Below are positions 34,101-45,939 of a stretch of 64,000 nt of DNA, one piece after another. The notes under the pieces were generated by a model. The model searched no databases. It had not been told where the DNA came from and was given only the letters and a program-made list of their open reading frames with translations. The position numbers were made by a program, and so were the translations under genes. Numbering within the stretch: position 1 is the first letter of the stretch; each line of letters opens with the position of its first letter. Source of the stretch: Aradus depressus (lineage: Eukaryota > Arthropoda > Insecta > Hemiptera > Aradidae); the NCBI GenBank assembly GCA_963662175.1, contig OY759224.1:19477489-19541488 (forward strand), read 5' to 3'.

Positions 34101-34579
34101 GTCGAGAAAACTTAAATAAAAACAAGCCGTTTTACACTACAACAAAAAAAAAGAAAGGAAAAAAATAATATGACTTAATGATAGGTTATGATAAAAAATG
34201 AAACCTTACAAACATACAAATACGTACATAAAGTTAGTTTTTCCAGTTTAGCATAAGTGCTGGCAATGTTTTTTCCAATGTTTCTAGCAAGCATCATAAA
34301 CTCTCCGTAGTTCTGAACATTTTTGGCTCTGGTCGGGTCTTGTGTTGCAATAGCCCGAATGATGGTTCTCCCCTGAAGAGACCTGATCGCATTTGCGAAT
34401 TCTCCTGTTCTGTCACGAGACATCATGGGTGGTTCAAGGATCAGAGATGACTGACTTGATGTGTAACCATTTTCCTTATGCAACTGCTGCTTAGGACTAA
34501 TTGAAGAAGATGGTTTTTCAATAAGAATCAGAGGTTGTTGGTCCGATTCTGAACCAATTCTACGCCGTCGGGCAGTCAT
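28183..34579 (-). CDS. STX5: Syntaxin-5 (Golgi Qa-SNARE)
   Basis: Exons in transcript order 34228-34579, 32858-33114, 30810-30992, 29889-30010, 28183-28342; phases agree, 357 residues against 355 for the long vertebrate form. Syntaxin-5 drives ER-Golgi and intra-Golgi fusion. Visible parts: N-terminal MTARRRRIG, an arginine-type ER retrieval signal as in the long vertebrate isoform; the internal start MMSRDRTGEF (Met52/53), which matches the short-isoform start; the Habc-region core NYGEFMMLARNIGK and SKLANMSNQFKQVLEVRTE; the SNARE motif (about residues 265-330, with ETMQNIESTIVELGGIFQQL and its central Q); and a C-terminal membrane anchor (last 21 residues). Exon 3, between Habc and SNARE, encodes a Gly/Pro-rich linker longer than needed. 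It ends at a GTCAGT donor. Introns hold a SINE, a foldback element and a MITE close to one donor. Confidence 0.96.
28392..28674 (-). repeat. SINE in the last intron of syntaxin-5
   Basis: Central block deleted by about 40 bp; head intact to CGGCGCCCTC. B box reads GGTTTCGAACCCGCG, the ancestral-looking form. Confidence 0.85.
29340..29850 (+). repeat. Dispersed repeat with 3-4 internal units of about 120 bp
   Basis: Each unit runs 'ccctttggccgatttggctg', 'aaaatcaatagatgtcg', 'catatgaaatttc(g/a)tgtc', 'ggcagttattag'. Begins beside 'cacttccccaccatgaattaatc'. In a syntaxin-5 intron. Confidence 0.65.
31883..32129. mobile_element. Foldback element, arms about 120 bp
   Basis: Reads outward identically from the centre near 32008 ('cttatgactgtgagtcataag'); only a few mismatches between arms. 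A sister lies at 60133-60370. 'CTAACGAGCGAAATATATT' near each inner region recalls a hammerhead core without stem II, a weak resemblance only. Confidence 0.75.
32623..32839. mobile_element. GC-rich MITE beside a syntaxin-5 splice donor
   Basis: About 40-bp inverted ends: 'tatagtaacgccggtatatc' at the left and its near reverse complement (gatataccagcgctactata) at the right, with 'cttcgg' and C/G runs just inside. It ends about 18 bp from the donor of the 32858-33114 exon. Confidence 0.7.
33120..34220. other. Syntaxin-5 intron 1, no repeat recognised
   Basis: AT-rich with a few short open frames and no domain match. Confidence 0.5.
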
Positions 34580-35143
34580 TGGATCAATAAACCATAGTTC
34601 AGACTAACAAATGCTTTTTTTCACGAACTCTACAACAAACGTCAACACATATGTATAATATTAATGAACGATTTCCTTTTGTATTCTTTTCACTATTCAC
34701 TAAGTCGAAACTACTAATTTCAAATTGTAAAATTAAACGTATTCACATTTAAAACTATATAAAATAACTGAAAGAAATAACAATAATTACACTAACAGTT
34801 CCACGTAATTTACAAGGTGAGACAGCTGACGGAGGTACAAAGACTGTTATGTAGGGACCAGTGTTGCCACACAAGATTACAGAGTATAGTAATACACCGG
34901 GAGGTTAACATGTGGTTACTGATGTCAAGTTATAATTAGGTAATTCATTATCAGAAAAGAACTATTAATAAAAATGTTATTTAATTTTCAATTAAGTGAT
35001 ATATAAAGCAATATTTTTGAGATATTTTCAACGTTTAACGATAGTAACCTATCCATATCTTACTACGATTAATAGCTAGCAGGACAACCAACAGCGAGCT
35101 GTTGGTTACAACAGAAATTCAACTAAATGAGCACGGCACGCTC

Positions 35144-35418
35144 TCGGGTTGGTTTTGTGATTCAAAGCCCAGGCTTTAACTACACATCGCCTATTACTAG
35201 AGCGCTCTCGTCTCAGAGTCCTGGATGTTGCCTATCCCCAGTGTAGTGACGATCGAGTACCTCACATCGAATAGGCTCGAGGCGATCACTTAACATCCCA
35301 TTCTCTGGGTGCTCCAGGTCTTTTTATTTCCCAGTTGAAAAAACAACCGTAAGGCCTTGGTTGGGTTTCGAACCAGTGATTTAGTAGGCAAGCTCGCTAT
35401 CTCGTAACTACCGGCGGT
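35144..35418 (-). repeat. SINE, old and diverged
   Basis: Tail, B box (GGTTTCGAACC) and head remnant (GAGCTACCGGC-like) recognisable with many substitutions. Upstream of syntaxin-5. Confidence 0.75.
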
Positions 35419-36139
35419 AGGTTACTACCACCACTTATCCTACTCACCCTTATTGGTTCAACGTACGATTATCATACTTTTTTCAATGGTATTTTCGAAA
35501 TTACCATTAGTTGCCAATGTCTGCTCAATAACCTCAGAATTGCTTCATAGACCTATAGTCACGCCTTCTTTCATTTAATAACTTTCTGTATATGTACCTA
35601 CCTGAAGACATAAAAATACATACCTGTTAATTCATTCGAACATATCCCATTTCATTGCGCTCCGTTGCTACTGTGAAAATGTATATAATACATATTAATT
35701 TATACGTTTTGTTGTCTCAAGTTTCAAAGTCTCCTGAATACGTTTTGACCATTTTCACGAATGTCTGTGTATGTGGTTGGAACTTTGGGAGCGTTCTTAC
35801 ACAGAAACAAGTGTATATTAATATAAACTTCAAATTCACATGTCTTGAGTCAAATGTGCCACCTTGGATCTGATTAAATTTTGGCCGAAATCAGATGGAC
35901 AATAAGACCAATTTACCTCGGGGCTCAAGTACACTTCAAATTTTATGAACTAATCAAAAATCTTTTCAAATAAAAGTTGTAAAAAAAAAACTGAAAGGCA
36001 CATTTGATATTAAATATTTTTGTTCGAAGGTAACTCGGTTTATGAGATACCTACCAAAAATCGTTCTGAAATGTTTTGAAATTCAAGAAAACTGCTGACG
36101 CCAGCACATTACATTGAAATACCAAGTAATGCCAGTATG

Positions 36140-36590
36140 AAATGCATTTCAGAGGGGCGAAGGTGGAGGCTCTGTACAAATTGCTTCACTTCACGATGTA
36201 TACGAAGTATAGGGGAAGTTGTGTAATCAATCAGAAATTTGCATTGTTTTCACCGGAATTTCATGTTTTCCGATTCACCTACGTCATTCACGTCAATTCG
36301 AACTTTCTAAAAAAAAACAATAAAATGCCATTTTTTTTTAAATCAAGAACTGATGGGGCTAATGGAGAGAGGACCCAATTAAACAATGTTTGCCTAAATT
36401 TTGGTTTACATTATATTCAGGAAATTAACCGGCTGTATGAGAAAATAATTGTAGAAAAAAAATAATGTCGTTGGTTAATCACCAGCCATGTACTTCCCCA
36501 ATGTAAATTAATGAATTACGTTTTCGCTCTCCCTCAACAGCCAATCGACCGTCTGGGCTCAATATTTGACTTAAATTGTAGCTTCTGAAT
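36140..36590 (-). repeat. Copy of the dispersed 'cttcccc' repeat family, interrupted
   Basis: Has 'agtataggggaagttgtgtaa' near 36205 and 'catgtacttccccaatgtaaa' near 36490, the end modules seen at 62740-62775 and 63605. Confidence 0.5.
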
Positions 36591-36597
36591 CCTAATA

Positions 36598-36955
36598 CAG
36601 TAAAACTCCTCTGCAACGGACAGTCAAGGGACTAAGAATGTTGTCCGTTGAGGGTTAAAAAAAAATCATTACACATACAAAACGTTTAATTAGGTAATGA
36701 ACAATAGATAATTCGATATAACACACATAATAATAGTTAATATGGATTTTAGCCTGCTTCACAAACAGCGAATTCTACGAATAATAAAAAGCATTCAAAA
36801 TTACATTAAATTAGTAAATGCATCTCTTGATGACGAAAAATTGATTGTCCGCGTCCGTTAGAGGGGTGTCAGTTGCGAGGGGGGTAAAAATAAACTGTTT
36901 TCCTATACTTCGGGTCGGACCATCGCAAAGAGGTGTCCGTAAAGAGTCATTACAA
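36598..36955. mobile_element. pogo/Tigger-like MITE
   Basis: Starts CAGTAAAACTCCTCTGCAAC after TA; the right end (gtccgtaaagagtcattac) is a decayed reverse complement. 'gtccgttgagggtt' and 'gtccgttagaggggtg' repeat inside, like the 3084-3759 element's internal TIR echoes. Confidence 0.5.
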
Positions 36956-37061
36956 TAAAAAATCACAAAATAATTGTTAACTGTATTAAGAATACATTCC
37001 TCATACATATACATTTTACATAAACGTTCAGAAGATACAAAATATGAGACAAGATTTGAAT

Positions 37062-40000
37062 TCAAAGGCCTGAAGTGCGCATTAACTGAGACTCCATAGA
37101 CTTCTCTCTCAATTTGGTCTCAACAATCATATGTTCTCCGACCGCAATGTTGATATCCATTTCTATTAATTCCTTTTTCACATCTTTTATTGCCTTCTTG
37201 ATATGTACTAAGGGCGCTAAAATAAAAATAAAATTAAATTTTTAAAGTCATTTTTTATCAAATAATTATACTTTTGTGTTATGTACATTTTTTTATAATA
37301 ATATATTTTTAACAGGTATATTCATATTATTTATTTTATGTTTTTCACAACCTAGCAAATACTTAATTTATTTTTGTCAGAATACATTTCTGCGAACTGT
37401 GTTGATATAGTAGAAAGCTAATAAAATAAATATGAACTGAGATTACCCAAGATTACCACACACTGTCGTCCTGAGGAGTGGAGGGGGAAACTAATTTTGT
37501 GCTGATGATGGCTTAAGGCGAAACCGGTACACTTTATGTATATATTTTTGTGAAATTACACAATACAAAAGTTTAAAAAGTTCTTTCTTTTTTATTTATT
37601 TTATAATGTATTTACTGATCTTTATGTAAACAATTTTTTTATGTTATCATTATATCTTTTTGCAGAAAAGTAACTTACAAGTCAACCTTTGTGTTGAAAC
37701 CTTAGTCTAGACTTACGAAACGTATATATTTGCTAGGTTGTAAAAACCAAAAAATAAATGGGAGAACTATTGCTATATAATATATAAAAATAGTTCTTCC
37801 ATTTATTTTATTTATATATTATATAAATATATTACAAATAATTTAATTTTTATAAAATATATTATTACAGCATCAATTCTCCCATTTCTTTTTTGCTTTC
37901 TCAAAAAATAACAGTTACAAACGTTTCGGGGCCATGTGGTCTTTATGTTAACTATTCATTTTATCAATCAGAATCTTCTTTTATAGAACATATTTATTGA
38001 GTCGACATCTATATTGTTCTGACCTAGTTTTGATTTATATAAAAGGGAGACTCTGATTGACAGAAGGAATAGTTACTCTATAGAACACATGTGTTATATA
38101 CAATATGGGAGTGCTTCCCGAAACTTATTAATTGCTATCATTTTTAAGAATGCAAAAAATAAATGGGAGAAGATGCTCAAATAATATATTAAACATAAAT
38201 CACCCTTACATAATCCAATTTGTTTTTAATTCAATTGGGTGCAAGAAAATCTATTTCCCCCAGTATAACACTTAAAAAATGAGACATCACAGAAAATACA
38301 ATAATAGGACATTATTCAGTACAGACACAATGTAGCATCCGGGAATTAAAAATCTTTTATATTAAATAAATTAAAAAACAAAAAAATAATTTAAAAATAT
38401 ACTTACAACCGTCAGACATGGTGGCTCCTCGCTCCTCCATCTCCTGTTTGACAGATTCCAAACTGTCAGAAATTTCGTTCAGAGTTTTCTGTCTTTCAAC
38501 AACGCCAACATTCACCTCACGATATTTTTCACTAACTGATGAAAGTTCCTCCTAGAAAAAAAAGGGTTATAAGAAAAATGTAAGTATAGTTAGTTATTAT
38601 GATTTCCGGGCTTTATCATCGAGGTCATATCGACTGCAACCAGAGCGCTCTTTTGTCACTCTGCTGGACATGAGCCCGACTCTACTGTACGGGAGCTAAA
38701 TTTTGCCTAACCTAAATTTTTATTCACCTAGGGTAGGGGTCTTTAACGAGTACCTGACGTACAGGCTCGGGACCATCGCTTAAGGTCCTATCCAAAGGAC
38801 GGCATGCTCTAGGTTTTTTCACTTCTCAGATAAAAAAACCTAGTGGACTGTGGACCCACGTTATTGACTTCAGAATTTCATATTTTCCGACCTCTGGATT
38901 CCAAATACATATATATACATCAACCATGTTCTGAAAAGTATGAAAAACATGAAATACCGATGAAACTCAACACCGATTTTCTCCCCTATACACAAATCAT
39001 TGGTTCGAATAACAATTAATGTAGGCACACTTCTATTTCGAGACTACCTGTAAATTTCTGTACTGAGACAATATGTGCTCAAATTGTCCATTGATAAGAC
39101 GTTCTCTTTTAGATACTTTTTCCATTGTTTCATCAAGATCTGTGCGAAGTTTAGACAGCTGAGAAGTAATGTCAGTAGAAACATTGTTTAAATCATTTTG
39201 ATATTTTTTCATCATATCCAAATGAGATCTCCAATCATTTGTGTCTAAAACATGAAAATATTATAGAACAATATATATATTGAATTAATATTGTCGTAAT
39301 ATGAGCCCCACTCTACTGTGGGAGTCCTCAATTTTGCCTTCCTAGGCTTGATCGTCACTTTATGTCCCATCCGAAGGAAGGCGTGCTCAAAGTTTTTACA
39401 TGTCCCATATGAAAATTCTAAAGGGCCGCAGCCGGGTTTCGAACCCGCGATCTTGTGCTCAGTAAGCGAGCGCACTACCTCTGAGCTACTCATACAATAG
39501 ACTATCTTCATTCATTACTCTTTGTTCTTAATATTACTTTCGTTCCTCCGAATATATTTAAATATATATTTTGTTAATGTTTTCAAAACTTCCACAATAT
39601 TTTTTACCTATAGTAATCCCAAGTTATACAAAACCAAAATCTAATAAATTATATTTTTGCATTTTTTGAGTAAATATCGTCTCTTGGTTTTCTGGACACC
39701 ATTGCGTTTTGCGAGACCATTACATTGCATCATATCAAAGTCTCGCAAAACTCACTAACTAAAGAACAAAACATGTAAAAATAGAGAAAAATCATTCGGT
39801 GAATACAAAAAGTCAAGCAAAATTTTTTTATTCAAAAAATTAAAAAAAAAAAAGAATTAATAAAGATTACTATGGATTCTAGATCGTGTAAATTTTCAAA
39901 ATGCCCATTGACAGTGTTATTAGTTATTGAGACTCATGTTAATTATAAGGTCATATCGCCTACTACCAGAACGCTCTTTCGTCACTCTGATGGACACGAG

Positions 40001-43000
40001 CCCGACTCTACAGTGAGAGTCCTAAATTTTGTCTATCTAAGTTTATTCACCTAGGGTAGGGGTCTTTAAAAAGTATCTGACATCGTACAAGGCTCGGGAC
40101 CATCGCTTAACGTCCCGTCCGCACAAATTAAGAACATATGGGCCTCGGTCGGGTTTCGAACCCGCGATCTTGAACTCAACTAGCAGGCTACCTCTGAGCT
40201 ACCGGCTCAATAGTGTTTTATTATAAACCACCTTTATTAGTTCCATTTTTTATGAAAAAAAAAACTATATATATATATATATTTTTTTTAACAGAATATT
40301 CTTGAATATAAATATCATATATAATCAACTTGAGCTCAAGGTCGTGGGTTCGTAGCCCGACCGAGGCCCTTAGTTTATTTTATCTGGGAGGTAAAATGAA
40401 CTTAAGCACGCCGTCCTTCGGATGGGACGTTAAGCGATGGTCCCGAGCCTGTACGATGTCAGGTACTCGTTAAAGACCCTACCCTAGATGAATAAAAATT
40501 TAGGGTAGGCAAAATTTAGGACTCCCACAGTAGAGTCGGGCTCATGTCCACCAGAGTGACGAAAGAGTGCTCTGGTAGTAGGCGATATGACCTCGTAGTT
40601 AAAGCCCGGGCATGAGTCATAAAACCTAAACCTAAACCTATAATCAACTTCAATATATGTCGCCCGAAAAAATTAATAATATATTGTGTGTGTTATGTGA
40701 TAGCACTGATAAATTATTAATCTACTGTCAGTGCATTTGGAAATTTCTTTCATAGCAAAATAATAATAAAATAAAATAACTAAATAAAGTGCATTAGTTA
40801 TACTTACTTCAATTTAAGATGATTGAAAATAGTTTGAGAAGCATAAAAATATATTGTGCTAAATTAAGTGCTCAGTGAAAAATAGTTTGCAAAAAACCTG
40901 AATAAGTGGGGCTATTTGTAAAAACTGACTTGATTTAACAGACACTTTAAGAAGTGGAGCAACTCTTTCCAACTCTAGATTCCACTCTTCGAAGGTTACA
41001 TTTGATTCAATCATTTCCTCAGTTTTAGTGGCCTCCATAAATGCCTGCAAATAATGATATATTAAAATTAAATACAAATAACGATCTGGTATCTCAAGAC
41101 ATATTGATGAAAATAGGTAAGGTTAGGCTTTACGACTCATGCCCGGGCTTTAACTACGAGGTCATATCGCCTACTACCAGAGCGCTCTTTCTTCACTCTG
41201 GTGGACATGAGACCGACTCTATTGTGGGAGTCCTAAATTTTGCCTACCCTAAATTTTTATTCACCTAGCGTAAGGGTCTTTAACGAGTACCTGACATCGT
41301 ACAGGCTCGGGACCATCGCTTAACGTCCCATCCGAGGGACGGCGTGCTTAAGTTTACTTTACCTCCCAGATAAAATAAACTAAGGGCCTCGGTCGGGTTA
41401 CGAACCCACGTTATTGAGCTCAGAAGTCAAGCACGCATACCACTGAGCTACCGGCGCTCTCTTGATGAAAATAGTATACAAATAGAATAAAGATTGATAC
41501 GAGTCGATTGTATCTTTACAATGTTGAAAAACCTCAGCTTCTAGAAACATTTCTTCTCACCACATACTTCGTTTTATTTTAGATATCTTCAACTTCTAAG
41601 TTGAGCAACGCGGACATATTGTGGAACTTGTAATAAATTAATAAAACAAACTTATTTTTGAAATATTGCCTATTCCACCAAAGATATTTACAAATATATA
41701 TATAACTACCGGTTTCGGTCTTACGCCATCGTTAGGTCTAGTTATGAACTAAGTCAGTTTGCAGAGTGCGACCCTTCTAATACATCTCAGATGAAAGGGT
41801 GCTATTTCAACTTGGGAATCCCTCGGCTGTACAGTTAGCTACATCATGAAATATTTTAACAAAAACCTTTTTTTTCCTATTTGCATAAAACAATATCATT
41901 TGACTAATAAGTAAAAATAAAACTAAGCACCCTTTCATCTGAGATGTATTAGAAGGGTCGCACTCTGCAAACTGGCAGTTCATAACTAAACCTGACGATG
42001 GTGTAAGGCCGAAACCGGTAGTTTTGTAAATATCTTTGGTGGAATAGACAATATCTCAAAAATAAGTTTGTTTTATTTATTTAGATATCTTCTTAATTCA
42101 ATTTCAATTATTTTGTACCTTATTTAAGTAAAATCTAAAAAAATATTTTCGGTTAAATGTAATACTTACGGATGCCAAATACAGATCATCTACATCTAAT
42201 TCATTGTCTTCGTCTAAATCACTATCTTCATAAGCCATTTCCTCTTCAATTCTATCCAGGGCCAATTCAGCTTCGTCATCATCATCAATTGCCTGAGACG
42301 ATTCTATCTCTTCTACAGGTGGTTTCGGCCTAAAAATAAAACAATTAAATAAAGAGAATACAACTTCTAAGTTGAGGAACGCGGACATATTGTGGAAACT
42401 TGTAATAAATAAATAAAACAAACTTAAATATTGTCTATTCCACTAAAGATATAAATATATATAACTACCGGTTTCGGCTTTATACCATCGTCAGGTCTAG
42501 TTAAGAACTGTTCATAACTAGACCTGACGATGGTGTAAGGCCGAAACCGGTAGTTATATATATTTATATCTTTAGTGGAATAGACAATATTTCAAAAATA
42601 AGTTTGTTTTATTTATTTAAATAGAATACGTCAAAGAAAAACGTATATTAAATGTTAAAACGATATTACGAGAATTCATCACCTGTAATCCAATATGAAT
42701 GACCCAAAAGAACTGATACTTCATCTACCAGTGTTGTGAATGAACAGAAACATGATTAACGTATTTAACTTCCCCAGCTAAGTATAGGGGAAATTATGTA
42801 AACGGACAGAAATTCAATGATAAACCCATTAAATGTAAATGAGGATTGATGGAATTGAGAATTTCTCTATTGAAAAAATATTAATGATCTTTTTATGGAT
42901 CGGAGTTATTCGTACTAACAGTGTTTATAAAAGCATATTTTTATCAAAATTTGCGTTTTTTTCGCACTGCTTGCTCCTCACTATGATACCATCACGTTCA

Positions 43001-44204
43001 TAGACTCTTCCTTCAACTCTGCTCGTTGCTTCAATATATTTTCAGCCTAACTAACGCGTCTTAGGGGCCAATTATTTAAATGTATAAATTTTAAAATGCA
43101 TGTATTTATCAATTTAACTATGCCTTTCACAGAGCATCATTTAGTGCAGCTGAACGTAAATTACATCAAATAGATGACTAGGTTTCTTAAATAATGTCCG
43201 AATACATGTTTCAACATTTATATTGTCTAATTCCGCGAAATATATGTACATATAGTGTACTGGTTTCGACTTAGGCCATAGTTAGCACAATGTTCAAAAA
43301 TAACATTCAAGTTTACCAACCTAGCAAACTTAAATGTCACTTAGAACTTCGTGCTGACGATCCATAAGCCGAAACCGTTATGCTATATGTATATATTTTA
43401 TATATAATTAGACAATAAAAATGTTAAACAGGTTATTCATTTTTGTTATAATAAGGTAATTTACAAGAAGTTGGCGGCCATGCTGGATCGCAGATCTAGA
43501 TAATGAATTGGCCTAATTTCAATTGAAAACAATTTTCCTTTAAAACAATCTCATAAAATGCAAATAAATATCAGTAAGAATAAATACATTTTATAAACAA
43601 TTTTTTCTTTTGCCATCGCCTTGTCCACCAAATTGGTCAAACATTGCAGAACATATAGACCCGATCCTTTCTTCAGCTTACTAGGAGAAAAATCAACGGT
43701 AATATCCTAAAAATAAAAAATAAATATAAAATAAATAATAAATTAAAATAAACAAAAGGTAAAATACGTGTTAAAGCACTTACAAGTGATCGCAATGCTT
43801 CCAAAATACTTGCGATTGCTGAATTTGGGTCATCATCCTCCTGTGGTTGGACAAAATTAATACCACACTTTTTTATAAGCCAAGAAGAAAGGGCCAAGAA
43901 CATGAAAAATTGTTCGCCAGGATTTGAAGACAACGCAAAATAATGTCTGGAGGGAAAAAGCAACATATACTTTTATACAATAAAATAAGGTAAATTTAAT
44001 TGTATGCCATCTCATTTCCTTAATAAACATTATTATTTATATTATTTACCTGTTCAAAGGTCTCATTTTTAAAGATTTTATAAATTCCTCGTCATAATTT
44101 AGCAGTTTAAGTTTGTCTATTAAAATTTCCATCAACATAAAATTCTGATAACTTTGTTCATCCTCCTGGTACGATTGTCTGGAAGCGGTAGTACTCGCAG
44201 ACAT
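37062..44204 (-). CDS. IFT57: Intraflagellar transport protein 57 (IFT-B)
   Basis: Exons in transcript order 44050-44204, 43784-43946, 43588-43706, 42170-42329, 40930-41044, 39048-39244, 38407-38551, 37062-37216; phases agree, 402 residues (human about 429). IFT57 is an IFT-B subunit needed to build cilia; in insects this means mainly sensory neuron cilia and possibly sperm. The N-terminal calponin-homology-like half contains MEILIDKLKLLNYDEEF, KSLKMRPLNRHYFALSSNPG and FVQPQEDDDPNSAIASIL. Exon 4 encodes an acidic linker (DDDDEAELALDRIEEEMAYEDSD). Exons 5-8 form the coiled coil with EWNLELERVAPLLKV, DWRSHLDMM and HIKKAIKDVKKELIEMDI. The exon ending at 40930 uses GTCAGT. The donor at 43588 (ATGTATTT context) is weak and chosen by phase and homology. 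Introns carry four SINEs, three foldback elements and the densest set of hammerhead-like motifs. Confidence 0.95.
37499..37532 (+). ncRNA. Hammerhead-like motif with intact CTGATGA core
   Basis: Stem I GTG (37499-37501) with CAC (37530-37532), core CTGATGA, GAAA at 37520-37523, ACCGGT palindrome, A at 37529. Stem II (GGCTTAAGGC) pairs poorly, as if one base was lost. Confidence 0.4.
37865..38190. repeat. Element with two GGGAAGC-type hammerhead-like motifs
   Basis: Minus-strand motif at 37919-37945 and plus-strand motif at 38105-38130 (GGGAGTGCTTCCC then GAAAC). Both are bordered by copies of 'aaaaaataaatgggagaa', inverted relative to one another. The same arrangement recurs at 59285-59570. 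Confidence 0.5.
38588..38877 (-). repeat. SINE, head truncated, older subfamily
   Basis: Tail TAGTTAGTTATTATG, central block intact; ends in the B-box region. Confidence 0.85.
39301..39490 (-). repeat. SINE, tail truncated
   Basis: Starts in the 'gagtcctcaattttgcc' block; B box GGTTTCGAACCCGCG and A box region intact. Confidence 0.82.
39921..40208 (-). repeat. SINE, older subfamily
   Basis: Tail TTAGTTATTGAGACTC; about 40 bp missing between the GTCCCGTCCG block and the head. Confidence 0.85.
40330..40640 (+). repeat. SINE, plus orientation, young subfamily, A box missing
   Basis: Begins at GAGCTCAAGGTCGTGGG; tail ACCTAAACCTAAACCTA, three telomere-like units. Lies about 120 bp from a minus-oriented copy. 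Confidence 0.9.
41118..41462 (-). repeat. SINE, full length, young subfamily, clear target duplication
   Basis: TTGATGAAAATAG occurs immediately left of the tail (41104-41116) and immediately right of the head (41462-41474), a 13-bp target duplication. Confidence 0.94.
41641..42080. mobile_element. Foldback element carrying two outward-facing hammerhead-like motifs
   Basis: Arms about 160 bp (41644-41805 against 41925-42080), including 'gaagggtcgcactctgcaaac'. Motifs at 41704-41737 (minus) and 41988-42024 (plus). The latter has stem I AAAC/GTTT (4 bp), core CTGACGA, stem II GGT/GCC, GAAA, ACCGGT and A. In an IFT57 intron. Confidence 0.65.
41988..42024 (+). ncRNA. Hammerhead-like motif, stem I AAAC/GTTT
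   Basis: C3 at 41992, GAAA 42011-42014, palindrome ACCGGT 42014-42019, A42020, GTTT 42021-42024 pairing with 41988-41991. Differs from the 5040 copy in stem I, II and III sequence while keeping each helix. Confidence 0.45.
42364..42622. mobile_element. Second foldback element of the same family, short loop
   Basis: Arms meet around 42508 ('tagttaagaactgttcataacta'). Motifs at 42463-42496 (minus; stem II GGT-ATAAA-GCC) and 42521-42555 (plus; stem I GAC/GTT, core CTGACGA). Preceded by 'cttctaagttgaggaacgcgg', also found at 41595. Confidence 0.65.
42521..42555 (+). ncRNA. Hammerhead-like motif, stem I GAC/GTT
   Basis: Core CTGACGA 42524-42530, GAAA 42543-42546, ACCGGT, A42552; helix I 42521-42523 with 42553-42555, one of the pairs being G-U. 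Confidence 0.42.
43215..43442. repeat. Older foldback relative with decayed hammerhead-like motifs
   Basis: Minus motif near 43254-43288 and plus motif 43349-43383 (CTGACGA, GAAAC, but stem II no longer pairs). Flanks 'tattgtctaattcc' and 'taattagacaata' are inverted. Confidence 0.5.
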
Positions 44205-44556
44205 TAAAACAATGAAATTATTACAAGAAAAATGTAGAAAGAACTTTCAGTTGAATGCTGAAGTCCAATTACTGCGTTAATCCCCGGTGAACTATATATA
44301 TTTTGATAATGAAAAAACTCTGAAGCTAATATAGAAAAAGGAATGTCAAATTGTAAAAAGTAAACTTCACATTAGACTATTATGTTATTCTGTGCTGATA
44401 ACAAAGCCACATAACATCGACACCACAACATATTGATAACAAAAATCGATTCCATATAGTCTAATAATTCTCTCCTCCCTCCAAAAAATAATTTATAAGT
44501 TCACCTTCAAATACTTTTGTTTAATTAAAAAAAGCCATTGTTTTTTCTAATTATAG

Positions 44557-44896
44557 ATTAGGTTTTATGACTCATGCCCGGGCTTTAACTACGAGGTCAT
44601 ATCGCCTACTACCAGAGCGCTCTTTCGTCACTCTGGTGGACATGAGCCCGACTCTACTGCGGGAGTCCTAAATTTTGCCTACCCTAAATTTTTATTCATC
44701 TAGGGTAGGGGTCTTTAACGAGTACCTGACGTCGTACAGGCTCGGCACCATCGCTTAACGTCCCATCCGAAGGACGGCGTGCTTAAGTTTATTTTACCTC
44801 CCAGATAAAATAAACTAAGGGCCTCGGTCGGGCTACGAACCCACGACCTTGAGCTCAGAAGTCAAGCACGCATACCACTGAGCTACCGGCGCCCTC
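44557..44896 (-). repeat. SINE, full length, young subfamily, upstream of IFT57
   Basis: CTAATTATA occurs next to the tail (44548-44556) and again just after the head (near 44901-44909), a target duplication. Lies about 350 bp upstream of the IFT57 start codon. Confidence 0.93.
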
Positions 44897-44899
44897 TTT

Positions 44900-45570
44900 A
44901 CTAATTATATTGGATCAACTAGACCGTCGGCTTCTTTCAGGACACAATTGGAACGCTATATACCTATATAATATTTTTTTTTTTCTATTGACATTAGATG
45001 TATTTGTTTGTTCTGAACAATTTACATCCAATAACAGTGGTAAAACTGAAATTAAAGATGAAAATTATTAAATTCTATAAAGATAAGCTAATTTATGGGT
45101 ATAATAATGTTTTTGTACTTAACAAAAAGATTACTTATGTAACGAAAATATTGATGAAATAAGAAGCTTTGAATGAATATCAATGACGCCATAAATTGAA
45201 ATTTTAAAATAAAAATATCAAATGGCGATAATAAATATCGACTACGATATACAATATATGGAACACAATTAACCACTAAAAACATACAAATGTGGAAACA
45301 GAATTGACTCTAAGATGTTAACAAATGGGGAAGTAGTTAAAATAAATTTGGTCATTATACACATGTTAATTTTGGTGGTTAACTATCAAGTAACCTGCTT
45401 TGAGTGCAGAAATTGAGGTATTTGATGCCTTCGGTTGGGTCAAAAGTGTGACTCGTCCATAATGTTGGTCGCCTCGGTTTCTTATTTTAGTCGTATTTTA
45501 TTTAATTCTGTCTTTAAAACACCGGCCAGTCTGTTCAATATACCCTTGGTTGTAACTCGCACACTGTAAG
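44900..45570. other. Intergenic stretch, nothing recognised
   Basis: AT-rich, short spurious frames only. Confidence 0.5.
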
Positions 45571-45939
45571 CTACAATCAGTAACAAAAATTTTCGGACAA
45601 TTTATAATTTTGTTTTTCTTTTGCAGTTACACATAGTTATATGGCAAAATATTTAATTCAAGCAAAGTTTTAAATTTCGAGATCATCAATCATTTCAAAA
45701 CGCCGTAAAACAATTAATTAAACATTTACAGCTAATAGGAAATTTTGCATTAATAATTGAAGACAAGAAATTCACGTAACAAAATTTTCTGGACACCTGT
45801 TGTTTGTTTTGTAAACAAATGCGACTCTGATCATGATCTTTAATCCCTTCTCAACCAACCGCTAATACCGAACAAATAAAATGTGTTTATATCCTTCTAT
45901 TACTGCATTCATTTCTGATGTTAAGGATTAAGTGTCCGC

